Source: an uncultured Clostridium sp.
Lineage (GTDB): Bacteria; Bacillota_A; Clostridia; TANB77; CAG-508
DNA: 31,333 bases
Assembly: GCA_930980675.1 (NCBI GenBank)
Contig: CAKNIU010000012.1
Location: forward strand, 1 to 31,333
Reading direction: 5' to 3'
This document shows positions 17,572 through 24,728 of the stretch, in pieces. Position numbers and translations under genes: made by a program. Below the pieces are notes generated by a model. It did no database searches, was not told the DNA's origin, and worked only from the letters and a program-made list of their open reading frames with translations. Position 1 is the first letter of the stretch. The number at the start of each line of letters is the position of its first letter.

Positions 17572-19134
17572 ATGAATAGCCCTTATGGATTGTTGTGGTT
17601 CATTCTAATCTTTTTGGCCATCTACCTGATTTTTGACGCCATTTTGGTATGGATTGTAGATGAAGAATTCAGTATCTTTGAAACAGGTGTCGGAATTGTA
17701 GCAGCGTTTGTATTGATATTTATTTTGGTCGCTTCTTTCTTCTCTTCAAAGCTCATCAACTGGCAAAGATATCAAAGTATGATAGAGATTGAAGAACATG
17801 ATGAAGCCGATTTTGCCTCAGATGTTGCCTCTTCTACTAATATTGCTAATCTGGCAGTAGTAGATGTAGAAACGGCCAGAAATGTTGGGGATAGAACTTT
17901 GGCAAACATTCAAAATCCATCTTGGTATGAAGTAGATTCTGAATACAATCTTATTTTGTACCAAGGTAAGCAGTATCGGATTTCTCCGGTGAACTATGGA
18001 GGCATTTTCAAGTATTTCAGCGCTTCTTCTACTGGACTTCCTGGTTATGTCTTGGTTGACGCAGTAACGCAAGAAGCTCAGCTTGTACAACTTGAAGAGC
18101 CTGTACGCTATTCTCCTTCTGCCCTGTTCGAGTATAACTTGAGAAGACATTTGAGAAATCAATATCCTAGCGCCATCTTTGGAAAGTCTTTCTTTGAAAT
18201 TGATGAAGAAGGTAATCCTTATTGGATTACTTCCGTTCAAAATCCTCATATTGGCTTACTTGGTGGTATGATGGAAGACTCTTTCATTATTACAGATGCC
18301 TGTACAGGAGAAAGCACTGAGTATACTTTAGAAAATCTTCCAGAATGGGTTGACCATGCATTTGATTTAGATTATTTGATGAGACTTGTTGAATACAATC
18401 ACAGTCTTGTGAGAGGTCTTTTCAATTTCTCCAATACAGATGTGTATCATACATCTTACCAATTTAGGAGCAATTCCGAAGAAGACGGATATTTTGCGGG
18501 TTACAATACAACTCTTTCAAAAGACGGCATCGTCTTTTTCAGTGGCGTAACTCCTGCAAACAATTCCGAATCAATTATTGGATTCATCCTTGCGAATCCA
18601 AGGACTGGAGTCGTCAAATTCTACTCAAGTGTAGGTGCAGAAGAATCTTCCGCACAAGCTGCTGTTGAAGGTCTTGTATCTGACTTAAAGTATACGGCAA
18701 CATATCCTACCATTATTAACGTGGAAGGAAAACCAACATACTTTATGACACTTAAAGACAATGCTGGATTGATTCAGCGATATGCACTTTGCAATGTTGC
18801 TAATTATTCAATTGCAGTACAAGCACCTACTGTGGAAGAAGCACTTTCGCTTTATTTCGAGAGGATTGGTGTTAGCACCGAAACTCCTGAGGAACCACAA
18901 GAAGTTGAAAAAGAAACCTATACTACTAGTGGTGTAATCAGCTTCTTGTCACAGGTAGCAGTTGATGGAACAACATACTATTGTATCCAACTCGAAGGAG
19001 ACAGTAATTTGTATATGTCTTCTATCAAACTGAATCCAATGCAAGTTCTTATGACCGTATCGAGTACCGTAAACATCGAATACCAAGAAACTGAAACTGA
19101 AGCAGTTTACTTGGTAACAAACATTGAGTTGTAA
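17572..19134 (+). CDS. Conserved two-TM membrane protein, function unknown
   Basis: This 520-aa protein has two N-terminal TM helices (about 6-29 and 37-58) and then a long soluble region, probably outside the cell. The soluble part is beta-rich. Segments such as FILANPRTGVVKFY, GLVSDLKYTATYP and PTYFMTLKDNAGLIQRYAL resemble an uncharacterised family I recall from gut Firmicutes; I cannot name it. The last 70 residues, after a Glu/Pro-rich linker, read like an OB-type beta barrel. It is the only large plus-strand gene, has its own promoter and terminator, uses clearly more GC-rich codons than its neighbours and has only a weak Shine-Dalgarno (AGAG, 9 nt upstream). These point to horizontal acquisition. 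The CDS is intact. Confidence 0.85.
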   Translation: MNSPYGLLWFILIFLAIYLIFDAILVWIVDEEFSIFETGVGIVAAFVLIFILVASFFSSKLINWQRYQSMIEIEEHDEADFASDVASSTNIANLAVVDVETARNVGDRTLANIQNPSWYEVDSEYNLILYQGKQYRISPVNYGGIFKYFSASSTGLPGYVLVDAVTQEAQLVQLEEPVRYSPSALFEYNLRRHLRNQYPSAIFGKSFFEIDEEGNPYWITSVQNPHIGLLGGMMEDSFIITDACTGESTEYTLENLPEWVDHAFDLDYLMRLVEYNHSLVRGLFNFSNTDVYHTSYQFRSNSEEDGYFAGYNTTLSKDGIVFFSGVTPANNSESIIGFILANPRTGVVKFYSSVGAEESSAQAAVEGLVSDLKYTATYPTIINVEGKPTYFMTLKDNAGLIQRYALCNVANYSIAVQAPTVEEALSLYFERIGVSTETPEEPQEVEKETYTTSGVISFLSQVAVDGTTYYCIQLEGDSNLYMSSIKLNPMQVLMTVSSTVNIEYQETETEAVYLVTNIEL

Positions 19135-19155
19135 ATAATGCAACCAGTTAGTTAA

Positions 19156-19171
19156 GCGACATGCCTGTCGC
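19156..19171 (+). other. Small hairpin before the terminator
   Basis: GCGACA-TGCC-TGTCGC is a perfect 6-bp stem with a 4-nt loop, 22 bp after the stop of the 520-aa gene. It lies just ahead of the main terminator stem and probably belongs to the same 3' end structure. Confidence 0.5.
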
Positions 19172-19178
19172 ACCAAAA

Positions 19179-19214
19179 AGGCCGAATTGAATCAATCAAT
19201 TCGGTCTTTATATT
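19179..19214 (+). terminator. Rho-independent terminator of the 520-aa gene
   Basis: AGGCCGAATTGA (19179-19190) pairs with the complementary right arm at 19196-19207 in a 12-bp stem with one G-U pair and a 5-nt loop. It is followed by TTATATTATTTT. It ends the plus-strand transcript and separates it from the convergent minus-strand hydrolase. Confidence 0.8.
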
Positions 19215-19248
19215 ATTTTAGAACAAATCGAAAACCTAGAATTTGTAA

Positions 19249-19893
19249 TTATTTTAACTTTTCTTTGGCTTTCCGTAAATCAAAAAGAATTACTTCTTTA
19301 TTTTTTACTAATCTTTTAAAATTCTCGCCATCTTCCTTTTTACCAGCCACACTTCCATAATGAGTTGGAACCACTGTTTTTACATTTAATACATTTGCTA
19401 AATCCACTGCCTCTTTATAGTCCATTGTATAAGTTCCGCCAACTGGTAAAAAAGCTACATCAGCTATAATCTTTCTTATCTCGGGGATATTATCTGTATC
19501 TCCAGCAATGTAATATTTTGTGCCATCAAGCTCAATAATATATCCAACCCATCTGCTGTCTTTAGGATGGAAAGGCTTATCCACATTAAATGCATAAGTT
19601 GTGGAAAAACTGATATCATCAATTGTATAATTTTGATTTGGTTCTACTATGAAAACATTTTCTTTTCCAACTAGTTTTTCTGCATCAAGTTTAGCATCTT
19701 GAACAGTTACAATTTTGGTATCATTTTTTAGAACCTTTTTAATATCCTCTGGCGAAAAATGATCATAGTGAGAATGAGTGCAAAATATATAATCTGCATC
19801 ATGTGTTTCTTCTTTTATTTCATATGGGTCTATGTATATTTTTTTACTTCCAATAAGCCTGATACTGTTATTACAGTTAACACTGAAATTCAT
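19249..19893 (-). CDS. MBL-fold metal-dependent hydrolase
   Basis: This 214-aa metallo-beta-lactamase-fold hydrolase belongs to the UlaG-like/UPF0173-like group. The metal motif THSHYDH is at residues 39-45. The second metal ligand is the Asp in AGDTDN and the third His is in PTHYGS. The substrate is unknown; relatives include lactonases and phosphodiesterases. The ATG at 19893 is preferred, with AAGGAG about 12 nt upstream; an in-frame TTG at 19905 abuts the Shine-Dalgarno. It lies about 100 bp downstream of the SDR gene on the same strand, with a repeat fragment between them, and is convergent with the 520-aa gene. Confidence 0.87.
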   Translation of the reverse strand: MNFSVNCNNSIRLIGSKKIYIDPYEIKEETHDADYIFCTHSHYDHFSPEDIKKVLKNDTKIVTVQDAKLDAEKLVGKENVFIVEPNQNYTIDDISFSTTYAFNVDKPFHPKDSRWVGYIIELDGTKYYIAGDTDNIPEIRKIIADVAFLPVGGTYTMDYKEAVDLANVLNVKTVVPTHYGSVAGKKEDGENFKRLVKNKEVILFDLRKAKEKLK

Positions 19894-19941
19894 TATATTG
19901 TACAACTCCTTTTTTAATACTTACCTTTCTCATTTACGCAA

Positions 19942-19974
19942 CAATATATGTTCTTCTGCATTCGCTTCACGGTT
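19942..19974. repeat. Partial copy of the MITE-like element end
   Basis: These 33 bp match 14124-14156 at roughly four positions in five, covering the left inverted end and the adjacent GCATT..CTTC..CGGTT stretch. No right end is visible, so this is a truncated or eroded copy. It lies between the SDR stop and the hydrolase start. Confidence 0.5.
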
Positions 19975-19996
19975 TTACTTACATAAAATATATAGT

Positions 19997-20914
19997 TTAC
20001 TCAGACTTGCCTTCATTCAAAGCCTTTAACTCATTTGCAGATTTGTTCATCATTCTTTTAGCAATTGCACAAATTATAGGATTTGTAGCTGAAACAGCTT
20101 CTAAATTTTTCTTTAATCCTAACTCTTTTAGGCAAGTATCTACATAATCTACTGCCAAATCTACACCTGAAATAAAAGATGCCATTTCCGAATTCAAGAA
20201 AACCATTGGGAAAGCCATTTCATCTGAAGTAGCAAGTCTTCCTGCTAAACCTGCCTCTGCAATTAGGCCTTCTTCACTTCCTACCATGTCTTGGAACTCT
20301 TGTTTCATTCCAGTATCAGTTGAACCGGGCATTACATTATTTATTCTAATACCTTTTTTAGCAAAATTTACAGCTTGCTCGCAAGCAAATTGTGAAAGGC
20401 ATCTCTTAGAATACATATATGCAAAAGTAGATGGTGCTGAATTAGCAAGCTTTTTAGTAGCCTCTTGAACCTCTTTCCAAGTTGTGCAATGTACAACCTT
20501 GTTTTGCTCTCTTTTAAATCTTTTCCACTCTTGTCCAGCAGTTGATGTGCAATAAACAATTGAGCCACCTTTAGTCATTCTTTTTGTTAAATATTTTAAA
20601 GTAATATACATATTTGCTGTGTAGTTGCAATCAAAAGTTGTTCTATAATCAGTTTTTGCTCCTGATAAACCTGCTACTCCAAAGAATGAATCAACATGGT
20701 CTGGAATTATCTTAAAAGCTTCATCAATATCTTTTTTATGTGCTAAATTACATTTTATAAAAGATGTAAGATTTTTAACTTTTGGAGAATTCATATCTAT
20801 GCCATATACTTTTGCCCCTAAACTTAGCAAAACTTTAGCAGTAGCCTCTCCCATTCCACTTGAAACACCTGTTACAACACATACTTTGTCTTTGTATCCA
20901 AAATAATCTTTCAT
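19997..20914 (-). CDS. Short-chain dehydrogenase/reductase
   Basis: This 305-aa NAD(P)-dependent oxidoreductase has the Rossmann motif TGVSSGMG at 15-22, an NAG-like AGLSG segment, a catalytic Ser in CTSTAG and Y166-x3-K170 in YMYSK. After strand beta2, GIDMNSP offers an acidic residue, which favours NAD over NADP. The overall look (short beta-strands, VMPGSTDTG, ISGVDLAVD) resembles the 3-alpha-hydroxysteroid dehydrogenase-like SDR branch, but the substrate cannot be read from sequence. I chose the ATG at 20914 because GAGAGGAAAT precedes it. The longer open frame to 21049 adds a hydrophobic leader and overlaps the upstream gene, so I reject it. Confidence 0.87.
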   Translation of the reverse strand: MKDYFGYKDKVCVVTGVSSGMGEATAKVLLSLGAKVYGIDMNSPKVKNLTSFIKCNLAHKKDIDEAFKIIPDHVDSFFGVAGLSGAKTDYRTTFDCNYTANMYITLKYLTKRMTKGGSIVYCTSTAGQEWKRFKREQNKVVHCTTWKEVQEATKKLANSAPSTFAYMYSKRCLSQFACEQAVNFAKKGIRINNVMPGSTDTGMKQEFQDMVGSEEGLIAEAGLAGRLATSDEMAFPMVFLNSEMASFISGVDLAVDYVDTCLKELGLKKNLEAVSATNPIICAIAKRMMNKSANELKALNEGKSE

Positions 20915-21021
20915 TTGTATTTCCTCTCTTTCTTTAGTTTTTGTTAATAGTAAATTCATTTCATTAATTATATTATAAATAAATGCCAAAAGTAAAGTGT
21001 AAAAATTTATAATTAGATATT

Positions 21022-22107
21022 TTAATTTATTTTTCCACCTTTTTTCCAAATAGGCATTTTCTCTCTAATATTATTTATGTAGCCTATCATTATCTGCTCT
21101 TCATCATCATCTATATCAAAATTATCAGAAATCATCATTTTTAAGACTTGTAATGCTTTCCTTTCATCTACTTGAGCAATATCTGAATACGATTGAATAA
21201 GCTCTCCCCTTAGATTTTCATAATCATTTAAATCGTATCTAAAATTGTTTTTTAAATAGTTTCTAAAAGATTTATATTCTTTAAGATTTTTCATATAAGT
21301 TCCGTCAGCCATAGATTTAAAAAATTTTAAATCATATTTTTCTAGTTTTATTTTCCTATTTGCTAGTTTACTAATTTGATCTTCGGTTAATTCTATATTT
21401 GCCAACACCATTTCCGGACTTTTAAAATATATCTTATCTAATTCCATATATGCTGTAAACAGAACTATAGAATTAAATTTATTAAAATTAATTGGAATTT
21501 CATTGCTGATATACTCATAGGCTTTTTTCATGTCAATTACTCCATAAGTATAAACCATACCTTCTAAATATATAAGTAAATCATCATAATAATCTAAATA
21601 AAAGTTTCCTTCAATATTTCTTATTTTATTTTTAATAAAATTCGGCATATGAATAATTGTCTTTTCGTTTTCTTTTTTTGCATAAATTAATCCTAATAAA
21701 TGTAATTTCATCATAATGTCTATCGAAAAATTATTAATCTCACCTAATTCAAAAGTCGAAAAGCCATCATCATTAGCTATATTTTTAATTTGCTCCATTC
21801 TATTATCATTCATATATTGGAAAACTGATATTAGCTGAGTATCTATTAGATTAATTATTTTATTAATAATATTTTCCTTTGATTCTCCTTTTATCTCTTT
21901 AAGCTTATCAATATCATTCATATTTCCAGCAAGATAATATCTACCATATATTCCAATTAGCTCGTCTTTTGTTTTTTCCTCTAAATAATCCTTCAAATCT
22001 TTTTTTTCGTCTAGTTTATCTTTGTATCCTTCAGTAAAAATATCAAAAAGTTCCATTTCTAAATCACCGTTCATTTTTCTTTTATGCCATATTTTAAAAT
22101 ACAACAT
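21022..22107 (-). CDS. Uncharacterised 361-aa protein, helical
   Basis: I do not recognise this protein. It is mostly helical, acidic and apparently cytoplasmic, with no TM or signal peptide. Near the start, LKDYLEEKTKDELIGIYGRYYLAG looks like a SAP/Rho-N-type helix pair. A possible winged helix follows (GFSTFELGEINNFSIDIMMKLHLLGLIYA), then YTYGVIDMKKAYEYI. The tail MPIWKKGGKIN recalls the end of SEC-C-associated proteins from memory. The start is uncertain: a perfect AAAGGAGG is only 2 nt before the ATG at 22107 and 5 nt before a TTG at 22104, while the ATG at 22056 has GGTGAT 7 nt upstream. It ends 108 bp before the SDR gene on the same strand. Confidence 0.7.
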   Translation of the reverse strand: MLYFKIWHKRKMNGDLEMELFDIFTEGYKDKLDEKKDLKDYLEEKTKDELIGIYGRYYLAGNMNDIDKLKEIKGESKENIINKIINLIDTQLISVFQYMNDNRMEQIKNIANDDGFSTFELGEINNFSIDIMMKLHLLGLIYAKKENEKTIIHMPNFIKNKIRNIEGNFYLDYYDDLLIYLEGMVYTYGVIDMKKAYEYISNEIPINFNKFNSIVLFTAYMELDKIYFKSPEMVLANIELTEDQISKLANRKIKLEKYDLKFFKSMADGTYMKNLKEYKSFRNYLKNNFRYDLNDYENLRGELIQSYSDIAQVDERKALQVLKMMISDNFDIDDDEEQIMIGYINNIREKMPIWKKGGKIN

Positions 22108-22278
22108 TTCCTCCTTTCTTGGATAATAGACTATTCCTATTTTAGTTCTATGGTTTATTAGCATTTTTTATAATAGCCTATGCTGATTTTAGTTTGGTAG
22201 TTAGTTAACATTTTTATTGTTCATAATTATATTAAAATTTTTTTGGGTTGTCTAGGCTTACAACTATTTAATATTCCA

Positions 22279-22758
22279 CTATTTTTCAAAATTAATAAAA
22301 TGCAAAAAATCTTTTGAATTTCTTTTTATAGCTTCCTTTAGTTTTATAGGCACAAAATCTATGTTATCTAGCTTGTTTATATCAAACCACAAAAACTCAA
22401 GTTTGCCCTGTTTTTCAGGTTCGATAGGCATAATTTTTTCTTTAAAATATACTGACTCGTCTTTAAATTTTAACTCGTGAGTAACTAATAACTCGTGATA
22501 TAATTTTCCGTCCATTTCAAAAAAATTTTCAATAAAAGAAAATGGTCTTACATATTCAATATCTAATCCCATTTCCTCTTTCATTTCTCTTTTTAATGCT
22601 GTAACTGTTGATTCACCATCTTTAACTCTGCCACCTGGTAAAGTATAATGGTCTTTGTTCAATCCATGATGTAGCAATATTTTGTCTCCACATCTAAAAA
22701 TAGCAGACACTCTATAATTGAAAAGTCTCTGCCCAATTTGAATAGAAATATCCTCCAT
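22279..22758 (-). CDS. Nudix hydrolase
   Basis: This 159-aa Nudix hydrolase cleaves a nucleoside diphosphate linked to another moiety. The Nudix box is perfect: G43-x5-E49-x7-R57-E58-x2-E61-E62-x-G64-L65. The surrounding LLHHGLNKDHYTLPGGRVKDGES and the ...KLEFLWFDINKLD ending are typical of the MutT-like group that covers diverse nucleotides. The real substrate is unknown. The start is ATG with GGGAGG 6 nt upstream. The upstream gap of about 490 bp holds the Spo0A-box cluster at 22940-22966, about 180 bp from this start, so regulation of this gene by that cluster is possible but not shown. Confidence 0.9.
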   Translation of the reverse strand: MEDISIQIGQRLFNYRVSAIFRCGDKILLHHGLNKDHYTLPGGRVKDGESTVTALKREMKEEMGLDIEYVRPFSFIENFFEMDGKLYHELLVTHELKFKDESVYFKEKIMPIEPEKQGKLEFLWFDINKLDNIDFVPIKLKEAIKRNSKDFLHFINFEK

Positions 22759-22939
22759 AAAATACCTCCCTATTACTTTATTAAATTAGAGTTTTGCATA
22801 GATTTAAAATACATTTTTAAAGCTTGCTATCTCTGTACAATTTGTACTTAACTATATTACACCATTTTAAATGCTTTTGCAATAGATTTTGTATATTATT
22901 GCCAGAAAATTATTCATATTTTTATTATTTTTTGTTATC

Positions 22940-22966
22940 TTCGACAAATTTCGACAGCATTCGACA
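22940..22966. promoter_or_regulatory. Three phased Spo0A-box-like sites
   Basis: TTCGACA occurs three times, at 22940-22946, 22950-22956 and 22960-22966, with starts exactly 10 bp apart. Its complement TGTCGAA fits the Spo0A box core (TGNCGAA), and the first copy extends to TTCGACAAA, the complement of the full TTTGTCGAA box. One-turn spacing puts all three on one face of the helix. They lie directly upstream of an extended -10 (TGTTATAAT) reading plus. Confidence 0.6.
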
Positions 22967-22974
22967 ATATTATG

Positions 22975-22983
22975 TGTTATAAT
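22975..22983 (+). promoter_or_regulatory. Extended -10 promoter element TGTTATAAT
   Basis: A perfect TATAAT (22978-22983) with a TGN extension (TGT, 22975-22977) lies 11 bp after the last Spo0A-like site. No good -35 is present at 17 bp, as expected for an activator-dependent or extended -10 promoter. Transcription would start near 22990. Confidence 0.5.
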
Positions 22984-22989
22984 TATGTT

Positions 22990-23097
22990 AATTTAAGTTA
23001 GAAACTTAAATTACTCTTCCATAAGATTCATATAAGAAGTGTCAGTATCCCCCAATTAATTCTAATACCGGCACTTCTTCTCATATTGAGTATTTTT
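22990..23097 (+). ncRNA. Candidate small RNA downstream of Spo0A-like sites
   Basis: The predicted start coincides with a hairpin AATTTAAG-TTAGAAA-CTTAAATT (22990-23012). A 15-nt-arm stem follows (23034-23048 with 23065-23079, one mismatch and one G-U), with a 16-nt loop that opens with CCCCC. A short CTCA/TGAG stem and TATTTTT close the unit. There is no convincing open frame with a Shine-Dalgarno. The C-rich loop could pair with G-rich ribosome binding sites, as in several Gram-positive sRNAs. I cannot assign it to a known RNA family. Existence, ends and target are inference. Confidence 0.45.
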
Positions 23098-23162
23098 GTT
23101 TAATACTTTCCTCTTGAATTTTTCATTTAGAATTTTGCCCTATTATTTTGTTTGTAAAGCAA

Positions 23163-23228
23163 TTATATTCCTTTTTCTTCATTAATATAATTCCATAAGC
23201 CTAATTTGCCTTGGGTTTCTATTGGATT
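23163..23228 (-). pseudogene. C-terminal remnant of an ASCH-domain gene
   Basis: On the minus strand this frame reads NPIETQGKLGLWNYINEEKG-I-stop. It resembles the end of the intact ASCH protein at 30109 (NPIDAKGHLSLWEYN): NPI, G, L and LW-Y line up. A TGA lies two codons upstream and no further ASCH sequence precedes it. It is therefore a leftover 3' end whose body was lost, possibly when the metallophosphoesterase gene arrived next to it. Confidence 0.6.
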
Positions 23229-23247
23229 ATATCATATTGGACTTTTA

Positions 23248-24009
23248 TTAAAAAACACTTTCATATTCTAATGGTACTATATTTTCGTATAATAAAACAT
23301 ACTTTGTGTCAATTTGTTTATTATCATGATAATGTCCAAAATACCATTTTTTGAAATCACATTTTTCAGATATTTCTTGCAAATAATCTGTTAAATAATC
23401 CTTCTTATATTTTCCTCCACCGAGTAAAGCTTGCACATTTGTTGGAGCACAATGAGTTATAATATAGTCTACTTTATAATTGACTTTTTCCAAATTATTT
23501 AACCCATTTTGCATTTCTTGGTTTGTTGGGAGTTCTAAATCCCACCAAGAATAATTTCTTACTCTAAAAAATGCTCCCCTTTTCCTGTATGTATATATTT
23601 TTTCTTCTTCGTTCATATTTAATATTCCGTCTTGAATATCATGTGACTTGGCTCCTCCAAATGTAAAGAATTTTTTATTTTCTATATCAAATATTTCTCC
23701 TCTCGCTAAATGAAATACTGAATCTCTTATTTTGTGAACTTTCCCATTTTGCCAAGTTTGGGTTGGATAGTTATATAATCGAGTAAAATTTTCATGATTT
23801 CCGTCTACAAATAGTGTAGTAAAGTTTTTGTTATTTAACCAATCAAGCCAGTATTTTTCTTGATTGCTTTCTTTTTCATATGACCAAACTCCACCAAAAT
23901 CTCCACAAATTATAACATAATCGTTTTTTGTCATTTCTTTTTGAATTAGAAATTTATCTGTTGAAAATCTAGTAAAGTCTGCATGAGTATCACCTGTAAT
24001 ATAAATCAT
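23248..24009 (-). CDS. Calcineurin-like metallophosphoesterase
   Basis: This 253-aa metallophosphoesterase has all metal-binding blocks in order: GDTHAD (D7, H9), GDFGG (D37), GNHEN near 70-74, ITHCAP, and GHYHD. It probably cleaves a phosphodiester or phosphomonoester using two divalent metals in the cytoplasm; no signal peptide is visible. The substrate is unknown. The start is ATG with AAAGGAG upstream. Relatives of this compact form are common in phages and accessory regions of Firmicutes, which fits its place beside a decayed ASCH tail and an integration scar. Confidence 0.9.
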   Translation of the reverse strand: MIYITGDTHADFTRFSTDKFLIQKEMTKNDYVIICGDFGGVWSYEKESNQEKYWLDWLNNKNFTTLFVDGNHENFTRLYNYPTQTWQNGKVHKIRDSVFHLARGEIFDIENKKFFTFGGAKSHDIQDGILNMNEEEKIYTYRKRGAFFRVRNYSWWDLELPTNQEMQNGLNNLEKVNYKVDYIITHCAPTNVQALLGGGKYKKDYLTDYLQEISEKCDFKKWYFGHYHDNKQIDTKYVLLYENIVPLEYESVF

Positions 24010-24123
24010 AGTTTTTCTCCTTTTTGTGGTTTTGGGTTTTATGTGTATATTATAGCATAAAATTGTTGCGAAATATAGTTTATTTTGTGAATTTGTTGAT
24101 TATTTGGTTTGTTTGGTTGATAG

Positions 24124-24139
24124 CCTTCGGGTTATGAGC
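24124..24139 (-). other. tRNA-fMet anticodon-arm fragment (possible att core)
   Basis: On the minus strand GCTCATAACCCGAAGG is identical to the anticodon arm and loop of bacterial initiator tRNA-fMet (CAT anticodon), as I recall the E. coli sequence. No D arm, T arm or acceptor stem surrounds it, so it is not a tRNA gene. Tyrosine integrases often recombine at tRNA anticodon loops, so this may be an attachment-site core left by an integrated element. An integrase-like tail lies about 100 bp away. Confidence 0.5.
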
Positions 24140-24198
24140 GAGACTTGACCACTTTTTGTGAGTTTGTGAAAATTAGAGTTTTTGTTGGTAACTCAGTA

Positions 24199-24320
24199 TT
24201 TACAAGAGTTTTGCTTTGTAGAACATTTGTGCATTTTTAGGGCATTTTTTGAACAGATTTTACCCAATTTTTACCCAATTCATATAGTACGTTTGTTCTT
24301 AGAGTTTAGGCTCTTGTAAA
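24199..24320. repeat. Inverted repeat pair around the integrase-like remnant
   Basis: TTTACAAGAG (24199-24208) and CTCTTGTAAA (24311-24320) are perfect 10-bp inverted repeats about 100 bp apart. They bracket the integrase-like C-terminal frame and could be arm-type sites or simply a foldback. The rest of the 24010-24364 gap shows no gene. Confidence 0.4.
24237..24305 (-). pseudogene. Possible integrase C-terminal remnant
   Basis: A 22-codon minus-strand frame ends ELGKNWVKSVQKMP-stop and is preceded by an in-frame TAA. The LGKNWVK-type ending resembles the C-terminus of phage-type tyrosine integrases in Clostridia, from memory. It includes the duplicated DNA word TTTTACCCAAT on the plus strand. 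No catalytic residues survive. Confidence 0.35.
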
Positions 24321-24364
24321 GAATATTTTATTAATAAAAATTTTAATTTTGGAGGATTTAGATT

Positions 24365-24646
24365 ATGAATAATTTTAGAGAAGTTAATGATGATATTTTA
24401 AAAGATTGGTTAAGTTTTAGAGAGGAAATGGTTTTAGGCACACTTACTAAAGAAGATAGAAAACATTATATCTATTTTGATGAGATTGCTGAAAACATTT
24501 TAAAGAATGTTCCGAAACAAAATCAAAAATATGTAAAGAATCAGTTAGATAGACTTGATAAGAATTTTATGGATTATATTTGTTATTGGAATAAGAAGTA
24601 TTATAGGAATGGATTTTGTGATGGAATAGAATTAATTAGTGTTTGA
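24365..24646 (+). CDS. Small uncharacterised protein, 93 aa
   Basis: I do not recognise the function. The 93-aa product is charged, helical and soluble. It has a Lys/Glu-rich first half and an aromatic end (YICYWNKKYYRNGFCDGIELI) that resembles small phage or accessory proteins I have seen but cannot name. It is clearly expressed as a unit: ATG with GGAGG about 9 nt upstream, and a strong terminator right after the stop. It is one of only two plus-strand genes in the window and marks the left side of the accessory region. Confidence 0.75.
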   Translation: MNNFREVNDDILKDWLSFREEMVLGTLTKEDRKHYIYFDEIAENILKNVPKQNQKYVKNQLDRLDKNFMDYICYWNKKYYRNGFCDGIELISV

Positions 24647-24659
24647 TTATATTAATAAA

Positions 24660-24695
24660 GGGAGTCCTAAACTAGGACCCACTTTTGCTATTTTT
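24660..24695 (+). terminator. Terminator of the 93-aa gene
   Basis: GTCCTA-AAC-TAGGAC, extended by GG/CC with one bulged A, is followed by ACTTTTGCTATTTTT. It lies 14 bp after the stop on the plus strand and may also limit transcription from the convergent HEPN-like gene. Confidence 0.75.
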
Positions 24696-24728
24696 CATTA
24701 AGCCTTAGTTTGATTATTTGTAATTCTA

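Noticed and set aside
17818..18249. 143-codon minus-strand frame inside the 520-aa gene
   Set aside because: It is antisense to a clearly coding gene and has no ribosome binding site or recognisable motifs.
20915..21049. N-terminal extension of the SDR with a hydrophobic stretch
   Set aside because: The strong GAGAGGAAAT site is at the internal ATG, and the extension overlaps the upstream gene.
22835..22847. GTACAA-T-TTGTAC palindrome upstream of the Nudix gene
   Set aside because: It is a perfect but short AT-rich palindrome with no matching promoter or known operator; chance is likely.
24124..24139. A tRNA-fMet gene
   Set aside because: Only the anticodon arm is present; there are no D, T or acceptor stems around it.
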